64,000 nucleotides of DNA from contig NZ_CP039695.1 in the NCBI RefSeq assembly GCF_005145025.1, forward strand, positions 3,519,501 through 3,583,500. Direction: 5' to 3'. The notes beneath the pieces were generated by a model. It was not told the origin of the DNA, did not search any database, and saw nothing but the letters and a program-made list of their open reading frames with translations. A program made the translations under genes and the position numbers. The DNA is from Novosphingobium sp. EMRT-2. GTDB lineage: Bacteria; Pseudomonadota; Alphaproteobacteria; Sphingomonadales; Sphingomonadaceae. This document shows, one piece after another, positions 38,533 through 47,405 of the stretch; positions within the stretch are counted from its first letter, which is position 1, and every line of letters starts with the position of its first letter.

Positions 38533-39849
38533 GTGGCATTTGCGGGAATCAGTGCGCGGAGACCGGAAGAAAACGCGGGGAGTGACGGCGGTGTCGTCTC
38601 TCCCCGGGCCGGCTGGTTCGTTACGTTCGCGCTGTGCCTGGGCTACGCCACTTTCGCGATTCTGCTCAACAGCGTGGGGACCGCGATTCTCCAGTCGACC
38701 GGCTACTTCCATGTCGACAACCGCGCCGCCAGCACGCTCGAAGCGTTCAAGGACATCACCATCGCCGTGGCCTCGTTCACGCTGGCCTCGCACTTGCCGC
38801 GCTTCGGCATCCGGCGTTCGATGGTCGCCGCGCTGCTGATCGCCGGGCTGGGTTGCATTGCCGTGCCGCTGGGCGATTCCTTCTGGGCGATGCGGCTGAT
38901 GTTCTTCGCCACCGGCCTTGGCTTCGCGCTGATGAAAGTGGCGGTCTATTCGTCGGTCGGCCTGCTGACCGGATCCGCTTCCGGCCATGCGCGCTTGCTG
39001 GGGATCATCGAATCCGGCTTCATGGCCGCGGTCGTCTCCAGCTCCTGGATTTTCGCGGCTTTCATCGATCCCACGGATCCGTCGTCGCCTTCGTGGCTGA
39101 ATACCTACTGGCTTCTTGCCGGCCTGTGCCTGGTCGCGGCCCTGGCTGCGGCATTCGTGCGCATCGATGAGCGGGGGCTGGTGGCGAAGCCGGAAAGCGA
39201 TGCCGCCGCGCCGCGCGCGTTTCCGGCCATGCTCGCCCTGTTGCGGCTGCGGCTGACGCAGGTCTTTATTGCCGCGATATTTCTCTATGTGCTCATCGAG
39301 CAGGGCGTGGGGACGTGGCTGCCCACGATCAACCACCGCGTGCTGGGGCTCGACGGCCAGATCGCGGTGCAGGCGGCGTCGGCTTTCGCCATGTCGATCG
39401 CGCTGGGGCGGCTCGTTGCGAGCCTGCTGGTGACGCGAATAGGATGGTTTCCGCTCATGCTCGGTTGCTTGGCGGGCATGGCGGCGATCCTGCTGGCGGT
39501 GCCAGGCATGGTGGGGACGGATGCCCGTGCGCTGGTCACGTCATGGCGCGATATCCCGCTTCCGGCGCTATTATTGCCCGCGATCGGGTTCTTCATGGCG
39601 CCGATCTATCCCACGCTCAACTCGGTGATCCTGAGCAGCGTGCCCAAGGCGCGGCAGCCGGGATTGATCGGCCTGATCGTGGTGTTCTCTGCGCTAGGCG
39701 GTACCACCGGATCGCGGATTGTCGCCGAGTTGTTCTCCGCTATTCCGGACGCGCGCGTTCTGTACAGCCTGCTGGTGCCGATCGCGCTGCTCGCAGCCGG
39801 CGTGATCGTGCTGAAGAGGCTGGCCGAGGAAGGGGTGTCTGTCGACTGA
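38533..39849 (+). CDS. MFS sugar transporter
   Basis: 438 residues with about 12 membrane helices and a loop in the middle (residues ~205-225) between two six-helix halves. It resembles the sugar branch of major facilitator proteins found beside phosphorylase genes in sphingomonads. It is probably the inner-membrane importer for the disaccharide taken up by the TonB receptor. The GTG at 38533 was chosen because AAGGGAGAGG ends 5 bp upstream; the open frame also offers an ATG at 38506. It lies in a divergent control region with a LacI-type operator and is convergent with the LacI gene. Confidence 0.88.
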   Translation: MAFAGISARRPEENAGSDGGVVSPRAGWFVTFALCLGYATFAILLNSVGTAILQSTGYFHVDNRAASTLEAFKDITIAVASFTLASHLPRFGIRRSMVAALLIAGLGCIAVPLGDSFWAMRLMFFATGLGFALMKVAVYSSVGLLTGSASGHARLLGIIESGFMAAVVSSSWIFAAFIDPTDPSSPSWLNTYWLLAGLCLVAALAAAFVRIDERGLVAKPESDAAAPRAFPAMLALLRLRLTQVFIAAIFLYVLIEQGVGTWLPTINHRVLGLDGQIAVQAASAFAMSIALGRLVASLLVTRIGWFPLMLGCLAGMAAILLAVPGMVGTDARALVTSWRDIPLPALLLPAIGFFMAPIYPTLNSVILSSVPKARQPGLIGLIVVFSALGGTTGSRIVAELFSAIPDARVLYSLLVPIALLAAGVIVLKRLAEEGVSVD

Positions 39850-39850
39850 T

Positions 39851-40882
39851 CTAGGTCTCGCGCGCGATCAGGCGCGTGGGCAGCACGGTGGACGCGGCGC
39901 GGCCGCCTTCGATCTTCTGCATCAGCTTTTCGACCAGAATCGCGCCGGCGATGTGGGTTTCCTGTTCCACCGTGGTGATCGCCGGGGTGAAGGCTGCCGC
40001 CGGCGGGATGTTGTTGTACCCGACCAGCGCGAAATCCTCCGGCGCGCGCAATCCCCGTTCCTTGAACGCGGCGATTACCGCCATGGCTGCCGTGTCGGAA
40101 AAGGCGAAGACGGCATCGGGGGCGGGATTCGCGCCGAGGTAGGCGGCGGTATCGTTGAGCGTGGAGGTATACGACATGTCGCCCGTGCGCAGCATCCGGA
40201 TGGACGCGGATTTGCCGTGCGCCGCCTCGCTCAGCCCATCGTGGCGCATCGCGATTTCGGCATGGTTGGTATCGCCGATAAACAGCCAGTCCTTGCGCCC
40301 CGACCGCAGGAAGTATTCGCCCGCCAGCCGTCCGCCCAGGCGATTGTCGCTGCCCACGGCGCAATAGGGCTCGGTCGGATCGACCGCGCCCCACACCACG
40401 AACGGCACGCCCAGCTTGGCCAGATCGCGCAGCATCGGATCGCGTTCGCCCTGGCCCAGGAAAATGAAGCCATCGACCACGCGCGCGTTGACCTGGTCCT
40501 GATAGGCGCGTTCGTCCTGCGCCGCGGGCGGGGAAAGCAGGAGATCAAGCTTCCGGACGGCCAGCGCTTCGGCAACGCCGGCCAGCAGTTCGAAGATGAA
40601 CGGGTCGGCGATTCGGCCGCCCCGGTGCGAGCCGAAGTCGAGCACCACGCTGATCGTATCGGTGCGGGTCTGCCGCAGTTTCTGCGCGTTGCGGTTCACC
40701 GCATAGCCGTGCGCGCGGGCCACCTCGAGCACGTGATCACGCGTGGCCTGGGTCACCAGCGGACTGCCGCTAAGCACGCGCGAGACGGTGGGCTTCGATA
40801 CGTTCGCGATGCGGGCGATGTCGGCCATGCTGACCCCCATCGATCGTGACCGATTTTTCCGGATACCCGCTTCGTCCGCCAC
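39851..40882 (-). CDS. LacI-family transcriptional regulator
   Basis: 343 residues. The LacI helix-turn-helix and hinge are clear: VSMADIARIANVSKPTVSRVLSG at residues ~17-39, followed by the periplasmic-binding-protein-like sensor domain. The start is a GTG at 40882 preceded by GGGAGC; an internal ATG at codon 15 or 19 is possible. It sits between the MFS and TonB receptor genes, and near-identical 14-bp palindromes lie in both control regions, so it very likely represses the cluster until an alpha-glucoside is present. Confidence 0.95.
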   Translation of the reverse strand: MADEAGIRKNRSRSMGVSMADIARIANVSKPTVSRVLSGSPLVTQATRDHVLEVARAHGYAVNRNAQKLRQTRTDTISVVLDFGSHRGGRIADPFIFELLAGVAEALAVRKLDLLLSPPAAQDERAYQDQVNARVVDGFIFLGQGERDPMLRDLAKLGVPFVVWGAVDPTEPYCAVGSDNRLGGRLAGEYFLRSGRKDWLFIGDTNHAEIAMRHDGLSEAAHGKSASIRMLRTGDMSYTSTLNDTAAYLGANPAPDAVFAFSDTAAMAVIAAFKERGLRAPEDFALVGYNNIPPAAAFTPAITTVEQETHIAGAILVEKLMQKIEGGRAASTVLPTRLIARET

Positions 40883-40959
40883 CCGTTGCTCCCGCCCTTT
40901 TGTGTTGCGCGCGCGTTATTGCAGGGTTCCGGTTAAAAATGAACAGCTGCAACTTGCCC

Positions 40960-40988
40960 TTGAAATGCATTTCATGACTCGTTAAAGG
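40960..40988 (+). promoter_or_regulatory. candidate promoter of the TonB receptor gene
   Basis: TTGAAA (5/6), a 17-bp spacer and TAAAGG (3/6). The -35 hexamer lies inside the LacI-type palindrome, so repressor binding would occlude it. It is 48 bp upstream of the receptor start. Confidence 0.5.
40961..40974. promoter_or_regulatory. LacI-type operator upstream of the TonB receptor gene
   Basis: Perfect 14-bp palindrome TGAAATGCATTTCA, in the 153-bp region between the divergent LacI gene and TonB receptor. The same site with one mismatch occurs before the GH65/MFS pair. Confidence 0.7.
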
Positions 40989-41035
40989 ACTGTCATGCAC
41001 TCGCCGCAAAGGCGATGATCAAGGGAGAGAGGTGC

Positions 41036-43345
41036 ATGAGACTTTCCATGAATGGCATGGTGCGTTCCGGTGTGGCGGCAGGCGCGATCGCGCTGGCGCT
41101 CGCGGCGAATGCCGTGCAGGCCCAGGACGCCGCAGCCCCGCAGGAAGCGGCCGCTTCCGAAACCGTTGACGATGCCAACGCCATCGTCGTGATCGGTACC
41201 CCCGGCGGCGCGGGCGTGCGCAAGCAGGATGCTTCCTACGCCATTACCACCATCAACGAAGCCGCGCTCGAACGCATTTCGCCCAAGAGCACGGCCGAAG
41301 TCTTCACGCTCGTTCCTGGCGTCTGGGCCGAAAGCTCCAGCGGCGTGGCCGGTGCGAACATCGACGTGCGCGGTCTGCCGGGCGGCAGCGATGCGCCGTG
41401 GGTGACGATGTCGCTCAATGGCGCGCCGATCTATGGCACGGAATCGCTGTCGTTCATGGACAACAGCTCGATCTTCCGCACCGACGAGACGATCGCCTCC
41501 ACCGAAGCCGCGCACGGCGGCCCGAACGCGGTGTTCTCCAACGGCGAAGTCGGCGTCACGCTCAACTTCAACCTGAAGAAGGGTGGCGAAACGACCGAGG
41601 GCCGGGTCAAGCTTTCGGCGACGGATTACGGCATGGCACGCGCCGACGCGGTCATTTCCGGTCCGCTGGGCCACGATCTCTATTACATGATCGGCGGCTA
41701 TGTGCAGCAATCGCCGGGCATCCGCGATGCGCAGTTCAAGTCGGAGAAGGGGCGCCAGATCAGTGCGCAACTGACCAAGAAGTTCGACAACGGCGAAATC
41801 AGCATCTGGACCCGCGTCACCGACGATCACGGCCAGTGGTATCTGCCGATGGCCCTCAACACCGGCAACGATCTGGGCACGTTCTCGCAGCTTGGCAACG
41901 CTACGCGCTATGCCACGTTGCAGGTGGGGCCGAACGAGACGAAGACCTATGACTTCGCCCGTGGTCGCGGCTGGAAGGGCAGCCTTTCGGGCCTGAACCT
42001 GAAGTTCGATCTGGGCGGCGGCTGGTCGGTGCGCGACAACCTGTCCTACACCAACGGCAATGCCGATACGCTGGGCTTCGTGCCGGACGGTTCGCCGATC
42101 CGCGTCAGCGCTCTGCAGGCCGCCAATCCGGCTCTGGGAACGATCAAGACGGCCGGTGGCGTGACGCTGAACGCCAACGACTGGATCCAGAACTACGGCC
42201 ACTGGGTGGTCGAGAAGAAGATCGAATCCTTCACCAACGATCTGAGCGTCAATTTCCATTCCGGCATCAACAACTTCACCGCGGGTTACTACCGCGCGGA
42301 CTGGTCGGCCGACGATTTCTGGACGCTGGGCAACGCCGTGCCGGTGCAGAACGTGCAGAACGGCGATCTGCTGCAAAGCGGCATCACCTGCGGGATGCTG
42401 GCCAGCGCCGGATCGGGATCGAGCTGCTTCCATTATGGCATCCGCTCATCGGGCGATGCGCAGGTCAACGCCATCTACCTGGCCGACAGCGTGCAGGTGA
42501 CGGACAAGCTGCGTATCGATCTGGGTGTGCGCCATCAGTGGCTGGCGCTCGATTACGTGATCGATTCCAACGATTCCGGCACGTATGGCTATCCGGACGG
42601 CACGGTGAACCAGCGCAACCACGTCACGGCGAAGAAGTTCGCCTATTCGGCGGCGGCGAACTATGCGTTCGATCCGCACCTTGGCGTGTTCCTGCGCTAC
42701 TCGAAGGGCTATCGCTACCCGAACTTCGACGATCTGCGCAGCGGCAACCAGAACGTGTTCGGCGTCAGCCAGCTCGAAGGCGGGGTGAAGTATTCCAGCC
42801 AGCTCCTGTCGCTCTACGCTACCGCGTTCTATAACAAGAACAATAATTTCGACTCCACCGTCGGTTCGGTGGTGGCGAATTCGCAGTTCAAGACGCGGGC
42901 CTATGGCCTCGAACTGGACGGCAACCTGCGCCTCGGCGCCTTCGGGTTCGCAACCCTCGCGACCTTGCAGAACGCCAAGGTCACCGCTTCGTCGACCCCC
43001 GCACAGGTGGGCAACGAGGTGCTCCGTCAGCCGAAGTACCAGATCCGCCTTTCGCCGAGCTATGACGTGACCGTCGGCACGGTAAAGGTCAGCCTGTTCG
43101 GCGCGGCGTCGTTCATCGGGGCGCGCTGGAGCGATCTGGCCAACACCTCGCGTCTGCCGGCGTACACCAAGCTGGACCTCGGGGCGCAGGCCAAGCTCGA
43201 TTCCGGCCTGTTCTTCTCGGTGCGGGCGGATAACCTCAACAACAGCCACGGCCTGACCGAAGGCGATCCGCGCAATCCGGCGACGCCGAACGGCCGTCCG
43301 ATCCTGGGGCGTTCGGTGCTGTTCAGCCTGGGTTACGACTTCTGA
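41036..43345 (+). CDS. TonB-dependent outer-membrane receptor
   Basis: 769 residues. A signal peptide ends at Val-Gln-Ala-Gln (~29); the plug domain follows (ASYAITTINEAALERI, GVWAESSSGVAGANIDVRGLPGG) and then a 22-strand barrel ending in LFSLGYDF with a terminal aromatic residue. It probably imports the alpha-glucoside or oligosaccharide processed by the linked phosphorylase. The ATG at 41036 has AAGGGAGAGAGG upstream. No SusD-like partner is present. A strong terminator follows. Confidence 0.94.
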   Translation: MRLSMNGMVRSGVAAGAIALALAANAVQAQDAAAPQEAAASETVDDANAIVVIGTPGGAGVRKQDASYAITTINEAALERISPKSTAEVFTLVPGVWAESSSGVAGANIDVRGLPGGSDAPWVTMSLNGAPIYGTESLSFMDNSSIFRTDETIASTEAAHGGPNAVFSNGEVGVTLNFNLKKGGETTEGRVKLSATDYGMARADAVISGPLGHDLYYMIGGYVQQSPGIRDAQFKSEKGRQISAQLTKKFDNGEISIWTRVTDDHGQWYLPMALNTGNDLGTFSQLGNATRYATLQVGPNETKTYDFARGRGWKGSLSGLNLKFDLGGGWSVRDNLSYTNGNADTLGFVPDGSPIRVSALQAANPALGTIKTAGGVTLNANDWIQNYGHWVVEKKIESFTNDLSVNFHSGINNFTAGYYRADWSADDFWTLGNAVPVQNVQNGDLLQSGITCGMLASAGSGSSCFHYGIRSSGDAQVNAIYLADSVQVTDKLRIDLGVRHQWLALDYVIDSNDSGTYGYPDGTVNQRNHVTAKKFAYSAAANYAFDPHLGVFLRYSKGYRYPNFDDLRSGNQNVFGVSQLEGGVKYSSQLLSLYATAFYNKNNNFDSTVGSVVANSQFKTRAYGLELDGNLRLGAFGFATLATLQNAKVTASSTPAQVGNEVLRQPKYQIRLSPSYDVTVGTVKVSLFGAASFIGARWSDLANTSRLPAYTKLDLGAQAKLDSGLFFSVRADNLNNSHGLTEGDPRNPATPNGRPILGRSVLFSLGYDF

Positions 43346-43377
43346 CGTAAACTCCAGCCTTCAATTCCCTCCTCTCT

Positions 43378-43417
43378 CGGGGCTGGAACCTCCCTCGGTT
43401 CCGGCCCCGTTTCTTTT
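43378..43417 (+). terminator. rho-independent terminator of the TonB receptor gene
   Basis: A 13-bp stem (CGGGGCTGGAACC / GGTTCCGGCCCCG, one G-U pair) with a TCCCTC loop is followed by TTTCTTTT. It begins 32 bp after the stop codon. Confidence 0.92.
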
Positions 43418-43512
43418 GCGGCGTGTTTTTGACGGAGATGCGGATAGCCAGCCTTGCGCGGCGCGGTTATGCAATGCTCCCGGGGGCGCATTCGGGATGT
43501 AAGGACAAGTCG

Positions 43513-43818
43513 ATGAAGCAGATTGCGATGGGTTTTATCCTGGCGCTGGTGGCGCCGGTTGCGGCGCAGGCCGCTGACACGGGCGCGGTTGCCACGACGA
43601 CCGTAGCGAAGTTCTCGATCGATACCCCAATCCAGGACATCGTTGCCAACGAACAGGGCAAGGCCGTGATCGAACGGAATTTCCCCGGCCTGATCGCGCG
43701 GCCCGAATATGAAATGTTCAAGGCGATCAGCCTCAAGGCGCTGCAGCCCTATTCCAGTGGCAAGATCACCGACGAGATGCTGGCCAAGACGCAGAGCGAA
43801 CTCGCCGCGATCCAGTAA
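43513..43818 (+). CDS. small secreted protein of unknown function
   Basis: 101 residues with a signal peptide (hydrophobic residues 4-20, Ala-Gln-Ala). The mature part contains ASIxDxPIQDIVANEQGKAVIERNFPG-like helical sequence, then LQPYSSGKITDEMLAKTQSEL. A similar helical C-terminal segment is known at the ends of some alphaproteobacterial secreted glycosidases and esterases; this is from memory and was not checked. The gene lies between the sugar cluster's terminator and the alkylsulfatase. The ATG at 43513 has AAGGA upstream; the frame opens earlier, at 43423. Confidence 0.75.
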   Translation: MKQIAMGFILALVAPVAAQAADTGAVATTTVAKFSIDTPIQDIVANEQGKAVIERNFPGLIARPEYEMFKAISLKALQPYSSGKITDEMLAKTQSELAAIQ

Positions 43819-43936
43819 GAAGGCGCGACCACCCGTCGGGGGCGGTTACCGATGGGGTGCGAAACAATTGGCGCTTTCATTGCCATAATCTGTGCTCTAG
43901 GCTCTCGGGGGCGATAACAAAACGCGGGTGGAGAGT

Positions 43937-45901
43937 ATGGGGCGCAGGATGCTGACAGGGCTGGCCGCGGTGCTGGCGGCCGGGTGCTGTTCGGGTGGAT
44001 CGGGGGCATTCGCCCAGACGGCCGCTGCCCAGGCCGCCGATCCTCCCAGCGCGACGACAAGGGCGGTCAACGAGGCCGCGCGCGCCGCCGCGCCGTTTCA
44101 GGACCGGCGCGATTATGACTTCGCCGCGCGCGGTTTCGTGGCGACCCGCAAGGACCCGCTGATCCGCGCCGCCGACGGGCGCGTGGTGTGGGATCTCAAT
44201 ACCTTCAGCTTCGTCGAAGCCCCGGCGCCCGATACGGTCAACCCCAGCCTGTGGCGCCATGCGCAGGTGCTTTCGCGCGCTGGGTTGTTCAAGGTTTCCG
44301 ACCGCATCTGGCAGGTGCGCGGGTTCGATATCGCCAACGTGACCTTCGTGAAGGGCGACAAGGGCTGGATCGTGATCGATCCGCTGACGGCGGACGAGAC
44401 GGCCCGCGCGGCCTATGACCTCGTGACCGAGCAGCTCGGCAAGCGGCCAGTCAGCGCGATCATCTATACCCATTCGCATATCGACCACTTCGGCGGCGCG
44501 AGTGGCATTCTGCCTTTCGCGGTGCCAGACGTGCCGATCCTGGCGCCGCAAGGCTTCACCGAGGCGGCGGTGGGTGAAAACGTGATCGCCGGCCCGGCCA
44601 TGGCGCGCCGCGCGATCTATCAGTTCGGGCTGACGCTGCCCAAGGGACCCACCGGCAGCATGGGCTCGGGGATCGGCATGGCCGTGGCGCCCGGTACGCA
44701 GGGGCTTGTTCCGCCCAATCGCGAGATCGCGAAGACCGGCACGGAGATCGTGCTCGACGGGGTGAAGCTGCGCTTCCAGGTCACGCCGGGCACGGAAGCC
44801 CCGGCCGAAATGAACATCGGTTTCCCCGACTGGAAAGTGGCCGATCTCGCCGAAAACGCCAATGTCACGCAGCACAACATCCTGACCCCGCGCGGCGCGG
44901 TGGTGCGCAACGCCAAGGCCTGGGCGCAGGGATTGACCGAGGCGATCGATTTCTTCGCCGGCGCCGACGTCATGATTACCAGCCACGGCTGGCCGCGCTT
45001 CGGCGCCGCCGAAATCACGGACTTTCTCGGCAAGCACCGCGATGCCTATGCGTATCTGCACGATCAGACCGTGCGGCTGATGAACCAGGGGCTGACCGGC
45101 GACGAAATCGCCGTGAAGCTGACGCTGCCGAAGGCGTTGCAGCAGGAATGGTATGACCGGCCGTATTACGGCTCGCTCAGCTTCAACGCGCGAGCGGTCT
45201 ATCAATTCTACATGGGCTGGTACGATGGCAACCCGGTGCATCTCGCTCCGTTGCCGCCCGAGGAAGGCGGCCGCCGCTATGTCGAGGCGCTGGGCGGCGC
45301 GGCGCGGGTGCGGCAGCTGGCGCAGGCGGCCTATGACAAGGGCGACTATGCCTGGGCGGCGGAACTGCTCAACCGCGCGGTCTTCGCCGACGCCGGTGAC
45401 ACCGCCGCGCGCGATTTGCTGGCGCGCTGCTATCAGCAACTTGCCTGGCAGAGCGAGAACTCGTTGTGGCGCAACATGTATCTGACCGGCGCGAGCGAAT
45501 TGCGTGGCGCGCAGCCGCCGACCGCATCCGCCATCTCGCCGGGAATTGCCGGCTCGCTGACGCCCGAACAGTTGTTCGATGTGCTCTCGGTCCGCTTTGC
45601 GGCCGAGAAGGCCGGCGATGCCAAGCTGCGGCTGGCGTTCGTGTTCCCTGACCGGAACGCGCAAGTGACGGTCACGGTCGCCAACGGCGTGCTGGTCCAC
45701 CGGCCGGGCGTGGTCGGCACGCCCGATGCCACGCTGACGATCAAGTATGCCGATCTTGTCGCGGCGCTGCTGCGTGGTCAGCCGCTCGCGCCCAAGATCG
45801 CGTCGGGCGAGGCGAAGATCGAAGGGCAACCGGTCGCGTTCGCGCAATTGGTGAACTGGATAGATAAGCCGACGCCGCCATTCGCGATCGTCACGCCATG
45901 A
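43937..45901 (+). CDS. SdsA-like alkylsulfatase (metallo-beta-lactamase fold)
   Basis: 654 residues with a signal peptide. Zinc site THSHIDH (178-184) followed by FGG and the alkylsulfatase region with Glu residues (GTEAPAEMNIGFPDW) match SdsA1/BDS1-type secondary or primary alkylsulfatases. A middle dimerisation domain and the C-terminal SCP2-like domain (last ~120 residues, hydrophobic alkyl binding) are present. It would release sulfate from alkyl sulfates such as SDS in the periplasm. The start may instead be 43928 (GTG) or 43949. A DUF1254 gene follows 19 bp later. Confidence 0.9.
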   Translation: MGRRMLTGLAAVLAAGCCSGGSGAFAQTAAAQAADPPSATTRAVNEAARAAAPFQDRRDYDFAARGFVATRKDPLIRAADGRVVWDLNTFSFVEAPAPDTVNPSLWRHAQVLSRAGLFKVSDRIWQVRGFDIANVTFVKGDKGWIVIDPLTADETARAAYDLVTEQLGKRPVSAIIYTHSHIDHFGGASGILPFAVPDVPILAPQGFTEAAVGENVIAGPAMARRAIYQFGLTLPKGPTGSMGSGIGMAVAPGTQGLVPPNREIAKTGTEIVLDGVKLRFQVTPGTEAPAEMNIGFPDWKVADLAENANVTQHNILTPRGAVVRNAKAWAQGLTEAIDFFAGADVMITSHGWPRFGAAEITDFLGKHRDAYAYLHDQTVRLMNQGLTGDEIAVKLTLPKALQQEWYDRPYYGSLSFNARAVYQFYMGWYDGNPVHLAPLPPEEGGRRYVEALGGAARVRQLAQAAYDKGDYAWAAELLNRAVFADAGDTAARDLLARCYQQLAWQSENSLWRNMYLTGASELRGAQPPTASAISPGIAGSLTPEQLFDVLSVRFAAEKAGDAKLRLAFVFPDRNAQVTVTVANGVLVHRPGVVGTPDATLTIKYADLVAALLRGQPLAPKIASGEAKIEGQPVAFAQLVNWIDKPTPPFAIVTP

Positions 45902-45920
45902 CCGCACCGGAAGGAGAAGG

Positions 45921-47333
45921 ATGATGACTGCTCGCAGGAAGATTGCCGTTGGAGCATGTGCCGCCGCGCTGGCCTTCGCGCTTCCCTCCGCCGCTGTGCT
46001 TGCACAGGCCGCGCCGGCCGCTATCGCTGCGCCCACGCGCGAGGCTGAGATCGCCCGGGAAGCCTACAGCTACCTTTACCCGCTGGTGGTGATGGACGTG
46101 ACGCGGCGGCAGGCGACGCAGAAGGGCGCGACCGGCATGGGCGCGCCGGTCAATACTTTCCATCATAACCAGGCGTTCCCGCCGGGCGATTTTCGCGCGG
46201 TGGTGCGGCCCAATTTCGATACGCTCTATTCGAGCGCCTGGCTGGATCTGGCGGATGGCCCGGTCCTGCTGACGATCGGAAACACGCAGGGCCGGTATTA
46301 CATGCTGCCGCTTTACGATATGTGGACCGATACCTTCGCGGTGCCGGGCAGCGAGACGCTGGCCCCCGAAGGCGGCCGGTTCGCAGTGGTGCCGCCCGGC
46401 TGGAAGGGCACGCTGCCCAAGGGGGTGGAGCGGATCGATTCCCCCACGCGCTATGTCTGGATCATCGGACGCGTGCAGACGAATGGCCCCGCCGACTATC
46501 CCTTCGTGCACACGATTCAGCAGGCGTTTGCGCTGGTCCCGCCTATCCCCGGCGCGAAGGCGCCGCCACGCGCGGCCGACGTGCCCGTTCCGGCGGACAA
46601 GTCGCCCGTGGCCATCGTCAACGCGATGAGCGCGGCGGAATTCTATGAAACGGCGATGCGGTTGATGGTGGACAATCCGCCGCACTTCAACGACCAGCCG
46701 CAGCTTGCGCGGCTGGGCATGGTGGGGCTGCGCGCCGGGCAGGGGTTCCGTTTTGCGGGTCTTGCTCCGTCGGTCCAGCAGGCACTGACCCAGGCCAAGA
46801 CGCAAGGCCCGGCGAACCTGCTTCGCTATGCGTGGCAGGCGGGGCAGCAGCGCGGCGGCTGGCGCACGATGACGACCTCGATCGGCTCGTACGGCGTCGA
46901 TTACGACCAGCGCGCGGCGGTTGCGCTGATCGGGCTGGGCGCGAACCATCCGGTCGACGCCATCTACCCGCGCGCGGCCGCGGACAAGGATGGCAAGCCG
47001 CTGGACGGGACCAACCGCTATGTCGTGCATTTCAAGGCGGGCCAGTTGCCGCCCGTGCGCGCGTTCTGGTCGCTGACGGCTTACAACAAGGAAAGCTATA
47101 CCGACCCCAACGCGATCGACCGCTATGCCATCGGGGACCGCGACAAGCTGACGTTCAACACCGACGGTTCGCTCGACCTCTATCTCCAGGCGGACGATCC
47201 GGGGGCGGACAAGCGTTCCAACTGGCTGCCGGTGCCGCGCGGGCCGTTCGACATGAACCTGCGGCTGTACAGCCCGAAGCCCGAGGCGCTGTCCGGCGAT
47301 TGGCCGATGCCGGTGGTGGAACGGTTGCCCTAA
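45921..47333 (+). CDS. DUF1254/DUF1214 secreted protein
   Basis: 470 residues with a signal peptide (to about Ala-Gln-Ala, residue 30). The N-terminal half fits DUF1254 (YSYLYPLVVMDVTRRQ, then RPNFDTLYSSAWLDL), and the last ~110 residues fit DUF1214 (RYVVHFKAGQLPPVRAFWSLTAYN). Function is unknown, although the domains are frequent in marine and aromatic-degrading bacteria. It follows the alkylsulfatase by 19 bp with AAGGAGAAGG, so they probably form one unit. Confidence 0.88.
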   Translation: MMTARRKIAVGACAAALAFALPSAAVLAQAAPAAIAAPTREAEIAREAYSYLYPLVVMDVTRRQATQKGATGMGAPVNTFHHNQAFPPGDFRAVVRPNFDTLYSSAWLDLADGPVLLTIGNTQGRYYMLPLYDMWTDTFAVPGSETLAPEGGRFAVVPPGWKGTLPKGVERIDSPTRYVWIIGRVQTNGPADYPFVHTIQQAFALVPPIPGAKAPPRAADVPVPADKSPVAIVNAMSAAEFYETAMRLMVDNPPHFNDQPQLARLGMVGLRAGQGFRFAGLAPSVQQALTQAKTQGPANLLRYAWQAGQQRGGWRTMTTSIGSYGVDYDQRAAVALIGLGANHPVDAIYPRAAADKDGKPLDGTNRYVVHFKAGQLPPVRAFWSLTAYNKESYTDPNAIDRYAIGDRDKLTFNTDGSLDLYLQADDPGADKRSNWLPVPRGPFDMNLRLYSPKPEALSGDWPMPVVERLP

Positions 47334-47354
47334 GGAACTCCGCTCCCGATCGCA

Positions 47355-47390
47355 CCGGCGTTTGCCGCCACTGTAGGCGACGAACGCCGG
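47355..47390. repeat. inverted repeat between convergent genes
   Basis: CCGGCGTT-N20-AACGCCGG, with an internal GCC/GGC pairing. It lies between the convergent DUF1254 and tadG genes. No T-run follows, so a bidirectional terminator role is only possible. Confidence 0.35.
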
Positions 47391-47405
47391 CGCTGATCGA
47401 TCGGA

